The notes under the pieces were generated by a model, which did no database searches, was not told the DNA's origin, and worked only from the letters and a program-made list of their open reading frames with translations. The position numbers were made by a program, and so were the translations under genes. DNA of 64,000 bases from an uncultured Prevotella sp. Lineage in GTDB: Bacteria; Bacteroidota; Bacteroidia; Bacteroidales; Bacteroidaceae. This document shows, piece by piece, positions 16,685-25,247 of the stretch. Numbering within the stretch: position 1 is the stretch's first letter; each line of letters starts with the position of its first letter. The DNA is taken from the NCBI GenBank assembly GCA_947302435.1, contig CAMYVQ010000002.1, forward strand, positions 1 to 64,000, written 5' to 3'.

Positions 16685-18550
16685 ATGATTTTAGTTTTCG
16701 GAGGAACGACGGAAGGACGCAGGGCCGTGGAGGTGCTGGAGGAGGGCGGAAGCCGCGAGACGGATGGTCTCGGAGAGGAGCAGCCGACCTATTTCTACAG
16801 TACGAAGACGGGGGAGCAAGAGCTGACGTTGCAGCATGGACGACGCATTGACGGCGCACTCGACCGCGAACGGATGACAGCCTTCTGTCAGGAGCATGAC
16901 ATCCGTCTGATAGTGGATGCAGCCCATCCCTTTGCAGCACAACTACACCAGACGATTGCCCAGGTGGCTGAACGGCTCAGCATTTCTGCCATTCGCTACG
17001 AGCGTATCTATCCGCCGCGCGATCCCGACATTACATGGATCGATGACTACAGCGACCTCAACGATATACTCCCATCCCTCAGCAGGGAGGGGCAGGGGGT
17101 GGGTATCCTCTTAGCAACAACGGGCGTGCAGAGCATTGCCAAACTGAAGCCTTTAGAGGCCGAGGGCATAAAGGTGTATTATCGTATTCTGCCCCGTGAG
17201 TCATCGATGAGATTGGCGAAGGCACAGGGGGCAAACGAGGAACAGCTCTGCTACTATGACGACCCGAAGGACATTCCTGTGGAGGCGGATGCCATTCTGC
17301 TGAAAGAGAGCGGACTTACTGGCGGCTTTCAGGAGAAGGTGGCGGCGGCCAAAGCGCGAGGCATGAGGGTCTTTGCACTAAAACGACCAGAAATGCCCGC
17401 TATGTTTACGAAGGTCAACGGCCCCTACGGATTGCGTCGGGCGGTGGAAAAACTGTTGCCAGCGTTCTTCCCCCTGAAGAGCGGGCTCACCACGGGTACC
17501 TGCGCCACAGCGGCTGCTATTGCAGCGACGATGTTGTTTGTTAGAGGAGAGGGGAGAGGAGAGAGGAGAGTGGAGAGAGGAGAGAGGATGGATTTGCCCA
17601 CGGAGGTGCTGGTTATTCTGCCGAATGGAGAAACGATCAGTGTTCCCGTCGGTTATGGCGATGGCTATGCCTACTGCATCAAGGAGGCTGGCGATGACCC
17701 AGACGTGACAGACGGCATCGAAGTGAGGGCAGAGTCCCGTAGCCTTTCCCTAAATAGAGGGGAGTGGTTAGTTATTGAGGGCGGCGAGGGAGTAGGCCGT
17801 TTCACGCTGCCAGGTTTCGACTATCCGCCAGGAGAGCCTGCCATCAACAAAGGTCCGCGCGAGATGATTAGAAAGAATTTGGAAAGACTAATCACTCCCC
17901 TCTCCCTGCGAGAGGGGCTGGGGGTGAGGCTTTCCGTTGTTAACGGCGAGGAGATAGCCCGTCGCACTTTCAATCCTCGTCTCGGCATCGAAGGCGGCAT
18001 CAGCATCATTGGTGTTTCAGGCATCGTGAAGCCTTTCAGCGAAGAAGCTTTCATCGACAGCATCCGCAAGTGCATGGAGGTGGCGAAAGCTTCTGGTGCC
18101 GACCGTGTCGTCATCAACAGCGGAGGCAAGAGCGAACGATTCGTGAAAAGCCTTTATCCCGACCTGCCCCGTCAGGCGTTTGTGGAGTATGGCAACTATA
18201 TTGGCGAAACGCTGAAGATGGCGAATGAGCTTGGCTTCAGAAACGTCACCCTTGGTGTGATGCTCGGCAAGGCGGTGAAGTTGGCGGCAGGGCATTTAGA
18301 TACGCACAGCAGGAAAACGGTGATGGACAAGGCGTTCATTCAGCAGATGTTGCATGAATCGGACATCAGCATCGATATCAGCGATATGACACTGGCCCGA
18401 GAGCTATGGGAACGCATTCCTGAGGATGGGCGCATGACATTTGCCCGCACCGTCATTCAACATTGCCATGAGCATTGTGCCCCACTGCTACCCAATGGTG
18501 AACTGTTGGTTTTGTTGATTGACGATAATGGAAAGATATTTGGAGTATAA
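16685..18550 (+). CDS. cobK-cbiD: Fused precorrin-6A reductase (CobK/CbiJ) + cobalt-precorrin-5B C1-methyltransferase (CbiD)
   Basis: CobK: MILVFGGTTEGRRAVEVL, DAAHPFA; CbiD: SGLTTGTCATAAAIAATML, GGKSERF. Confidence 0.92.
   Translation: MILVFGGTTEGRRAVEVLEEGGSRETDGLGEEQPTYFYSTKTGEQELTLQHGRRIDGALDRERMTAFCQEHDIRLIVDAAHPFAAQLHQTIAQVAERLSISAIRYERIYPPRDPDITWIDDYSDLNDILPSLSREGQGVGILLATTGVQSIAKLKPLEAEGIKVYYRILPRESSMRLAKAQGANEEQLCYYDDPKDIPVEADAILLKESGLTGGFQEKVAAAKARGMRVFALKRPEMPAMFTKVNGPYGLRRAVEKLLPAFFPLKSGLTTGTCATAAAIAATMLFVRGEGRGERRVERGERMDLPTEVLVILPNGETISVPVGYGDGYAYCIKEAGDDPDVTDGIEVRAESRSLSLNRGEWLVIEGGEGVGRFTLPGFDYPPGEPAINKGPREMIRKNLERLITPLSLREGLGVRLSVVNGEEIARRTFNPRLGIEGGISIIGVSGIVKPFSEEAFIDSIRKCMEVAKASGADRVVINSGGKSERFVKSLYPDLPRQAFVEYGNYIGETLKMANELGFRNVTLGVMLGKAVKLAAGHLDTHSRKTVMDKAFIQQMLHESDISIDISDMTLARELWERIPEDGRMTFARTVIQHCHEHCAPLLPNGELLVLLIDDNGKIFGV
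17070..17107. repeat. In-frame GC-rich repeat in the cobK part
   Basis: CCCATCCCTCAGCAGGGAGGGGCAGGGGGTGGG; encodes PSLSREGQGVG. Confidence 0.75.
17540..17588. repeat. In-frame GGAGAG-rich repeat in the cbiD part
   Basis: TTAGAGGAGAGGGGAGAGGAGAGAGGAGAGTGGAGAGAGGAGAGAGG encodes RGEGRGERRVERGER; same family as 50490-50527. Confidence 0.85.
17892..17931. repeat. In-frame palindromic repeat in the cbiD part
   Basis: TCACTCCCCTCTCCCTGCGAGAGGGGCTGGGGGTGAGGC; reverse-complement family member at 21865-21904. Confidence 0.9.
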
Positions 18551-18558
18551 AGTCTGTC

Positions 18559-19587
18559 TTATTCTCCGATTTCATCCCTTCTCCTACGGAAGAGGACGGC
18601 AACGATAATAGGGGCTCCAACAAGGGCCGTGACACTGTTGATGGGCAGGGCTCCCTCGAAGCCAGGCATACGGGCAATGAAATTACACAGTAGGGCAAGG
18701 GCAGCTCCGCAGAGGGCTGTGGCAGGCATGAGGATGCGATGGTCACTACTGCGGAAAATAGCACGGGAAAGATGTGGGACAGCGAGGCCGATGAACATGA
18801 TGGGGCCGCAGAAGGCAGTGACAATGGCGACGAGTATGCCGCTGGAGACGATGACCATCATGCGGGCGCGACGGATGTTCAGGCCGAGGTTGGCGGCATA
18901 TCGGTCGCCGAGTAGCATCAGGTTCATGGGCTTCACCAAGAGGCACGCCAAAGGCAGCAGCACACACATCAAGTAGACGAAGAGCATCATGTTATTGCCC
19001 GAGACACGCGAAAATGAGCCGAGACCCCATACCACAAAAGCCTTCACATCTTCTTCGGGCGATAGGAATTTCATCACACCAATGATGGCCGTGGCCAAGT
19101 AGCCGATCATCACGCCGATGATGAGCAGTGTGACGTTGCCCTTCACCCGTTGCGACACCCAGAGAATGAGCAGCAGCACGGCGAGGGCGCCGGCGATGGC
19201 AGCGACAGACATGGCGGCATTGCCTAAATATCCCAGTCGAGAAAGTGCCACACCGCCGATGCGCCCTGATAAAAGTACGACAAAGGCCACTCCAAGGGCG
19301 GCACCATTGCTGATACCCAGCACCGAGGGGCCTGCCAGTGGATTGCGGAACACGGTCTGCATCTGCAAGCCGCTGACGGCGAGTCCAGCACCTGCGAAGA
19401 TGGCGGTCAACGCCTGCGGTAGGCGTGCCTGATAGATGATGTTGGTAAAAACTTCATTGTCATCGGCACCACAAAGTATGCGGCACACGTCCATCATGGG
19501 AATCTTCGCCGTGCCAAGCAGCAGGTTGACCACTACAAGCACGACGATGAAGAATAATATGGCGATGAACAACGATAGCTTCTTCAT
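18559..19587 (-). CDS. btuC: FecCD/BtuC-type ABC transporter permease
   Basis: Polytopic; FRNPLAGPSVLGISNGAALG and FIGLAVPHLSR motifs. Confidence 0.9.
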   Translation of the reverse strand: MKKLSLFIAILFFIVVLVVVNLLLGTAKIPMMDVCRILCGADDNEVFTNIIYQARLPQALTAIFAGAGLAVSGLQMQTVFRNPLAGPSVLGISNGAALGVAFVVLLSGRIGGVALSRLGYLGNAAMSVAAIAGALAVLLLILWVSQRVKGNVTLLIIGVMIGYLATAIIGVMKFLSPEEDVKAFVVWGLGSFSRVSGNNMMLFVYLMCVLLPLACLLVKPMNLMLLGDRYAANLGLNIRRARMMVIVSSGILVAIVTAFCGPIMFIGLAVPHLSRAIFRSSDHRILMPATALCGAALALLCNFIARMPGFEGALPINSVTALVGAPIIVAVLFRRRRDEIGE

Positions 19588-20702
19588 TTCAGCAATCGAT
19601 AATAGCGGGGTTCGTAGTCGGCTTCGACAAGTTCGGGGTGGAAGATGGCGACAAAATCCTTGAGTAGGATGTCGGGCTCTACGGGTGTTATCTCATAGTA
19701 GGGTTGCTCCTTCATATTACAGTAGATGACCTTCTTCTCTTTGAAAGCCTTGAAGAGTTCGTTGCGCGGTTCCGAAGCTTTCAGGGCATCGTAGGTGAAA
19801 TCACCCTGGAAACTGTTCAGGATGCGCCAGTAGTCGGCTTTGGCAGCCAAGGCATACATCTTCTCAAACTCCAGGTCCTCGCCAGCCGTCTCATCGTCAT
19901 CAATGACATAGACAGCCCCGGCATCACGGAAGATCTTTGCCAGATAGTTTTTGCCCCCCACAGCGTGCCAGTTGCCATAGTGCATCTCGCCGCTGAAGAC
20001 GGAGGGTTTATGATTTGAAGTCAGACTGTCGACACGGGCTTTTAGCGTATTGTAACGGTGTTCGATGCCTGCGAAGATCACGTTGGCCTCGCGTTCCTTG
20101 CCGATGAACATACCCACGAACTTGATCCACTCTGCCTGTCCGAGCGGATCCAACTCCTGATAGCCAAGGTGAGGAACGAGTGTGATGCCGGTCTGCTTAA
20201 TGGCTTCGTAACCGCCACGCTTCGAGGGCGAGATGAAGATAACGTCAGGGTTGGCGGCCAGCACCAACTCAGGGTCGAACTCGCCTTCCATACCGATTTT
20301 AACAATCTTTCCATCATTTACCCGTTGCAGTATATCGCGGTTGAACAGGTTCTTCGTGCCCGTGATGCCTTTCACCACGTCGTGGGCGTTGAGTATGGTG
20401 AAGTTTGACAGCTGTAACGCCGTCATGCAGATGGTGCTGCGGATGGGAACGCATATCTTCGTGTAGCCGTCGGGTACCTGCGTTTCAAGGCTGTGGACAA
20501 GTGCAAAGTGGTCTGTCTGGCCAACGTCGACCAGTCGATAGCTATCGCTGTCGCGGACGGTGAAGCCTGTGGCATACTTCACTTCGATGGGTACGATGGT
20601 GTCGCTGTCCGTCGTTTCGCCGTTATTCTGCATATTTCCGCGCCGTCCTATGCAGGAGCAGAACGCGGCTACCATCAAGAGGAGAAAAGCCGTTTTCTTC
20701 AT
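19584..20702 (-). CDS. btuF: BtuF/FecB-type substrate-binding lipoprotein
   Basis: Lipobox AAFCSCIG; PDVIFISPSKRGG; 4-bp overlap with btuC. Confidence 0.85.
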   Translation of the reverse strand: MKKTAFLLLMVAAFCSCIGRRGNMQNNGETTDSDTIVPIEVKYATGFTVRDSDSYRLVDVGQTDHFALVHSLETQVPDGYTKICVPIRSTICMTALQLSNFTILNAHDVVKGITGTKNLFNRDILQRVNDGKIVKIGMEGEFDPELVLAANPDVIFISPSKRGGYEAIKQTGITLVPHLGYQELDPLGQAEWIKFVGMFIGKEREANVIFAGIEHRYNTLKARVDSLTSNHKPSVFSGEMHYGNWHAVGGKNYLAKIFRDAGAVYVIDDDETAGEDLEFEKMYALAAKADYWRILNSFQGDFTYDALKASEPRNELFKAFKEKKVIYCNMKEQPYYEITPVEPDILLKDFVAIFHPELVEADYEPRYYRLLK

Positions 20703-20757
20703 TTTGTTGTATTTTATTTCTATTTTGCCTGCAAAAGTACAAAATTAATATGTAATT

Positions 20758-21594
20758 TTGCAAACAAAAATGAAGAATATGCAAACATTCATCGACCCAA
20801 CACGATGGTACGACCGCCCATTGGCGGCATTTGTCTTCTTCACTCGCCTGCCATTCTGGAGGTTGCGCCAGCCACCGAAAGAGTGCTATAAGAGCGTAGT
20901 GGAATGGTGGCCGCTGACGGGGTGGCTCACGGGTGGACTGATGGCTGCGACGCTCTATTTCGGCAGCCTCTATTTTCCTTACGTCATTGCCGTATTGCTC
21001 GCCATTGTGGTGAGGCTATTGGTGACAGGTGCCTTGCACGAGGACGGACTGGCCGACTTCTTCGACGGCTTTGGCGGCGGTTCGGGTAGGGAGCGCATCC
21101 TTGCCATCATGAAAGACTCGCATATTGGCACATACGGCGTGTTGGGCTTAATCGTCTATGAACTGTTGCTTGCTGCCACGCTCTTCTCCATGACACCCAC
21201 CGTGGCAGCACTCACCATTCTTGCTGCCGATCCTTTTGCCAAGATGATAACGGCACAGTTGGTGATGATGATGCCATACGCCAGGAGGGAGGAAGATTCC
21301 AAGGCAAAGACCGTGTATCGCAAAATGGATTGGAGGGCGGGTCTGAGCCTTGCCGTTCAGGGCTTGTTGCCGATGGCAGTTTTTCTATGGCTGACGGGTG
21401 TTGAGTGGCAGATGGTTCTGTTCTTTCCCTGTCTGGTGATGTATTTTCTCTATCTGCTCATTTGGAACAAGCTGCGTGGCTACACGGGTGACTGCTGCGG
21501 AGCCGTCTGCCTGTTGGTAGAACTCACTGTCTGTCTCGTCGTTTGTGCGCAGCAACCGATCATCAATCTTCAATCTTCATTCTTCAACCTATGA
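20758..21594 (+). CDS. cobS: Adenosylcobinamide-GDP ribazoletransferase (cobalamin synthase)
   Basis: FFTRLPFW, LHEDGLADFFDGFGGG, IMKDSHIGTYG. Confidence 0.93.
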   Translation: MQTKMKNMQTFIDPTRWYDRPLAAFVFFTRLPFWRLRQPPKECYKSVVEWWPLTGWLTGGLMAATLYFGSLYFPYVIAVLLAIVVRLLVTGALHEDGLADFFDGFGGGSGRERILAIMKDSHIGTYGVLGLIVYELLLAATLFSMTPTVAALTILAADPFAKMITAQLVMMMPYARREEDSKAKTVYRKMDWRAGLSLAVQGLLPMAVFLWLTGVEWQMVLFFPCLVMYFLYLLIWNKLRGYTGDCCGAVCLLVELTVCLVVCAQQPIINLQSSFFNL

Positions 21595-22127
21595 GTCGTA
21601 TCATACTGATTACCGGCGGCCAGCGTTCGGGCAAGAGCGAGAAGGCCGAACAAATGGCATTGGAAATGAGCGAGTATCCTGTCTATGTGGCTACGGCCCA
21701 TGTCTGGGACGATGAGTTCCGCGAGCGTGTGCGCCGTCATCAGGAGCGCCGCGGTCCGCAATGGACGAATATTGAAGAGGAAGTCTATCTGAGCCGCCAC
21801 GACTTGTCGGGCCGCGTGGTTGTCATTGACTGCGTGACGCTTTGGCTGACGAACCTTCTCTTTAGCCTCACCCCCAACCCCATTCCGGTGGGAGAGGGGA
21901 GTGGTATCATGGATGCTCTCGAAACTGCCAAACGAGAGTTCGACACATTTACCAGCCACGATGCCACCTACATCTTTGTGACGAATGAGATAGGATTGGG
22001 TGGCGTGAGCGAGAATGCCCTGCAACGGAAATTCACTGATCTGCAAGGCTGGATGAACCAATTCATTGCCAGTAAAGCAGATGAGGTGATATTGATGGTT
22101 TCTGGTATACCAATGAAAATCAAATAA
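21591..22127 (+). CDS. cobU: Adenosylcobinamide kinase/guanylyltransferase
   Basis: ILITGGQRSGKSEKAEQMA, YVATAHVWDDE, VVIDCVTLWLTNLL; ATG at 21591 overlaps cobS end. Confidence 0.94.
   Translation: MSRIILITGGQRSGKSEKAEQMALEMSEYPVYVATAHVWDDEFRERVRRHQERRGPQWTNIEEEVYLSRHDLSGRVVVIDCVTLWLTNLLFSLTPNPIPVGEGSGIMDALETAKREFDTFTSHDATYIFVTNEIGLGGVSENALQRKFTDLQGWMNQFIASKADEVILMVSGIPMKIK
21865..21904. repeat. In-frame palindromic repeat in cobU
   Basis: GCCTCACCCCCAACCCCATTCCGGTGGGAGAGGGGAGTGG, encodes LTPNPIPVGEGSG. Confidence 0.9.
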
Positions 22128-22129
22128 AG

Positions 22130-23200
22130 ATGAAAACCTTTAATATACAGCCTACCAACAAGACACTACAGACAGCGATACAAGCCAAGATTGATAACCT
22201 GAACAAGCCCAAAGGATCGTTAGGCCGTTTGGAGGAATTGGCCATGCAGGTGTGTCTGATTCAGCAGACACTGCATCCGTCGTTGGCTCATCCTTGCCAT
22301 CTGCTCTTAGGTGGCGATCACGGTATTGAGCGTGAGGGTGTCAGCGTGTCGCCTCGCGAGGTGACGTGGCAGCAGATGATCAATTTCACTCAAGGTGGCG
22401 GAGGTGTCAATATGTTCTGCCGCCAGCATGGCTTCAAATTGAGAATTGTCGACGTGGGGGTAGATTATAGCTTTACCCCCGCCCCTTCTCCAAAGGGCGA
22501 GGGGAGTGTTTTGTTCCTTGACCGCAAGATTGCCCGTGGCACGAAGAACTTCCTTTATGAACCCGCTATGAGTGAGGAGGAATTTAATCAAGCCATTCAG
22601 GTGGGTGCCGATTTAGTCGACGACTGCATCAGCGAGGGCTGCCGTCTGTTGAGCATCGGCGAGATGGGCATTGCCAACACTTCGCCATCGAGCATCTGGA
22701 TGCATCTCTTCGGCAACATCCCTCTTGAAGAATGCATCGGTGCCGGTGCCGGCCTCGACGCGCCCGGCATCCGCCATAAGTACGAAGTGCTTTCCAAAGC
22801 GTTTTCTAAGTACAAAGCCTCCCCCCAACGGGGGAGGTTGGAGGGGGCTTTTTCCTATTTCGGCGGCTTCGAGATGGTCGCTGCCATCGGAGCCATGCTC
22901 CGTGCCGCTGAGCAACACCTTATTATATTAGTCGACGGCTTCATCATGACGGCCTGCGCCATTGCAGCCATCCGCCTTTACCCTGCCGCCCAGGACTACA
23001 TGATCTTCACCCATTGCGGCGACGAGAGCGGACATAAAAAAATGCTCGACATCGTGGGAGCCAAGCCTTTGTTGAACCTGGGCCTGCGGTTAGGCGAGGG
23101 AACCGGCGCCCTTTGTGCCTTCCCCATTGTCGATTCCGCCGTTCGCATGATGAACGAGATGAATAACTTTGACAATGCTAAGATCACTAAATATTTCTGA
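22130..23200 (+). CDS. cobT: Nicotinate-nucleotide-dimethylbenzimidazole phosphoribosyltransferase
   Basis: KPKGSLGRLEELA, GGDHGIEREGVS, GEMGIANTSPSS, GAGAGLD. Confidence 0.95.
   Translation: MKTFNIQPTNKTLQTAIQAKIDNLNKPKGSLGRLEELAMQVCLIQQTLHPSLAHPCHLLLGGDHGIEREGVSVSPREVTWQQMINFTQGGGGVNMFCRQHGFKLRIVDVGVDYSFTPAPSPKGEGSVLFLDRKIARGTKNFLYEPAMSEEEFNQAIQVGADLVDDCISEGCRLLSIGEMGIANTSPSSIWMHLFGNIPLEECIGAGAGLDAPGIRHKYEVLSKAFSKYKASPQRGRLEGAFSYFGGFEMVAAIGAMLRAAEQHLIILVDGFIMTACAIAAIRLYPAAQDYMIFTHCGDESGHKKMLDIVGAKPLLNLGLRLGEGTGALCAFPIVDSAVRMMNEMNNFDNAKITKYF
22472..22509. repeat. In-frame palindromic repeat in cobT (copy 1)
   Basis: TTTACCCCCGCCCCTTCTCCAAAGGGCGAGGGGAGTG, encodes FTPAPSPKGEGSV. Confidence 0.85.
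22814..22854. repeat. In-frame palindromic repeat in cobT (copy 2)
   Basis: AAAGCCTCCCCCCAACGGGGGAGGTTGGAGGGGGCTTTTTCC, encodes KASPQRGRLEGAF. Confidence 0.9.
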
Positions 23201-23251
23201 TGACTTCGTTACTGGTGAAGAACGAAAAAAGTATTGATGTTGAATGGTTTT

Positions 23252-23314
23252 ACAAAGTCGACGAGTTTGTAAAACAAAGTCGACGACTTTGTGACACAAA
23301 CTCGTCGACTTTGT
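23252..23314. repeat. Array of three 19-bp near-palindromes at 22-bp spacing, between convergent cobT and cbiB
   Basis: ACAAAGTCGACGAGTTTGT / ACAAAGTCGACGACTTTGT / ACAAACTCGTCGACTTTGT at 23252, 23274, 23296. Confidence 0.95.
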
Positions 23315-23332
23315 AAAACGGTTTCCAATGAA

Positions 23333-24298
23333 TCACCAAACGAACAGTAAGAGATGCAGAAATAAGACAAGAAAAACCATCAACACTTCAGCCGTCCGAT
23401 TCACGCGGACGGCTTTTTTCATGTCGTCGGTGGTTAGTGGCCGGTCGTTCTCGCCGATGTATGGTTTGTCGAACAGCTGCCCGAAATAATAGTGGGGACC
23501 GCCAAACCGACAGTTCAGAATGCCTGCCAGTGCGGCCTCGGGCCAGCCGCTGTTGGGCGAGGCGTGATTGCGCCCGTTCTTCCATACAAAAGTTGCGAGC
23601 TGCGGTTTTCCTGCAGCCACCACCATCAGCAAAGCTGTTAGGCGGGCGGGGATGAAGTTGGCCACGTCATCGATATGGGCGGCCCAGCAGCCGAAGTCCT
23701 TATAGCGTTCGGTCTTATAGCCAATCATCGAGTCGAGCGTGTTCACCATCTTATAGGCCAGCATGCCTGGCGTGCCTAAAAGGGCGAACCAGAACAGTGG
23801 CGCTATCACGCCGTCGCTCAGGTTCTCGGCCAATGTTTCCAGCGCAGCCGTGCGCACTTCCTGTGCCGAAAGCTCCGATGTGTCGCGCCCCACAATGCGG
23901 GCCACCTGCTTCCGGCCTTCCTCCAATGAGCGGTCAACAGCAAGAAATACAGCCTTCACCTCACGGATGAGCGTAGTGCCAGCGAGGCAATAGAAGATGA
24001 TGAGGGCATCGAATAAGTGAAGAGTGAAGAATAAGTGAAGAGTGAAGAGTGAAGAGTGAAGAGTGAAGAGTGAAGAGTGAAGAATGCTGCGCACGCACCA
24101 TGTGGCGATGAATATAAAGACAATCAGTCCAATGGCCATGACGGCTCCCTTCGCTTTCCGATGCTTTCCCTTGTTCAGCCGATGCTCGCCAAAGGAAATC
24201 ATTCGTCCGAACCAAACGATGGGGTGGGGCAACCGTTGTGGGTCGCCAATGAGCAGGTCGAGTGTCCAGCCAATCAGCAGAGGTAATATAATGGTCAT
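23333..24298 (-). CDS. cbiB: Adenosylcobinamide-phosphate synthase
   Basis: LLIGWTLDLLIGDPQRLPHPIVWFGRMI; ENLSDGVIAPLFW; likely ATG at 24298. Confidence 0.93.
   Translation of the reverse strand: MTIILPLLIGWTLDLLIGDPQRLPHPIVWFGRMISFGEHRLNKGKHRKAKGAVMAIGLIVFIFIATWCVRSILHSSLFTLHSSLFTLHLFFTLHLFDALIIFYCLAGTTLIREVKAVFLAVDRSLEEGRKQVARIVGRDTSELSAQEVRTAALETLAENLSDGVIAPLFWFALLGTPGMLAYKMVNTLDSMIGYKTERYKDFGCWAAHIDDVANFIPARLTALLMVVAAGKPQLATFVWKNGRNHASPNSGWPEAALAGILNCRFGGPHYYFGQLFDKPYIGENDRPLTTDDMKKAVRVNRTAEVLMVFLVLFLHLLLFVW
24014..24084. repeat. In-frame heptanucleotide microsatellite, (GTGAAGA)7 plus flanking degenerate units, in cbiB
   Basis: 24035-24083 is seven perfect GTGAAGA units; encodes LHSSLFTLHSSLFTLH. 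Confidence 0.95.
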
Positions 24299-24299
24299 T

Positions 24300-25247
24300 T
24301 TATTCAATAAATTGCTGGATTGCTTTGACGAGGGCATCATTCTCTGCCGGTGTCTGTGAAGCAATGCGGAAGTGATGGGGAGTGAGGCCGTGAAAGTTGG
24401 AGGCATCGCGAATGAGCATCTTGTGCTCCCGTGCCAGATAGTCTTTCAATTCTGCTGCAGTATAGTGTTCCAGCTTGCAGAGCATGAAATTAGTATGGGT
24501 GGGCATTACCGTGATGCCACAGATTCCGTTTAGTTGGTTGTAGAGTCGTTGGGCTTCCTGGAGGTCGGGACGGCAGATGAGTTCGTCGTGCTGCAGGAGG
24601 AACTTGCCGGACTCTATGGCCAGCGCCGACACGCTCCAGGGGCGGAGGTTGAGGCGGAGCTGTTCTGTTAGGTCTTCGTGGGCGGTGATGTAGCCAAGGC
24701 GAAGTCCGGGAACGGCGTAGGTTTTCGTCAGGGAGTGGATGCGGAGGAGGGTGGTTGCGACTGAGTCGCAACATACGGGACAGTGGATGTAATGCTCGTA
24801 GCTTTGGTCGATGACCGTCAAGGTGTGGCTTGCTATTAGATGGTTAAGATGGGGCTGATTGTAGATTTCTCCTGTTGGGTTGTTTGGATTGCAGAGCCAA
24901 AGCATGCGATCGTTAGAAGTGGGAGGGAAGAGCTTGCAGGCATCCTCATATTCGCTGAAGGTCGGGGTGGGGATGACGGGGCGCAGGCGGAAAGTCTGTG
25001 CAATGAGATAGATGGCCTCGGTGGCCCCATTGGTGACGATGACCTGTTTCGGGTCGAGGTTGTGATGCTCGGCAATGAGTGCTTCTAATGACCAAGCCTC
25101 AGGTTCAGGGTAGTGGCTGATCAGCTCGGAATGGGTTGCCAAGTGAGTCATCAGAGCCTGATGACTGCCGTGAGCACAGATGTTCGATGAGAAGTCGCTC
25201 CTGATGTCTTTGTATTTGTATGCGTCGTCGCCGTGACCTTCAATCAT
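24300..25247 (-). CDS. cobD: Threonine-phosphate decarboxylase-like PLP aminotransferase
   Basis: MIEGHGDDAYKYKDIRSDFSSNI, VTNGATEAIYLIA, CNPNNPTG, HSLTKTYAVPGLRLGY. Confidence 0.88.
   Translation of the reverse strand: MIEGHGDDAYKYKDIRSDFSSNICAHGSHQALMTHLATHSELISHYPEPEAWSLEALIAEHHNLDPKQVIVTNGATEAIYLIAQTFRLRPVIPTPTFSEYEDACKLFPPTSNDRMLWLCNPNNPTGEIYNQPHLNHLIASHTLTVIDQSYEHYIHCPVCCDSVATTLLRIHSLTKTYAVPGLRLGYITAHEDLTEQLRLNLRPWSVSALAIESGKFLLQHDELICRPDLQEAQRLYNQLNGICGITVMPTHTNFMLCKLEHYTAAELKDYLAREHKMLIRDASNFHGLTPHHFRIASQTPAENDALVKAIQQFIE

Noticed and set aside
20758-21594. Cob cluster as part of a mobile element
   Set aside because: No integrase, transposase, tRNA target or direct-repeat boundaries were found around 10.9-34.1 kb.
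23252-23314. Possible mini-CRISPR
   Set aside because: Units are palindromic with only 3-bp gaps, no 25-40 bp unique spacers and no cas genes in the window.
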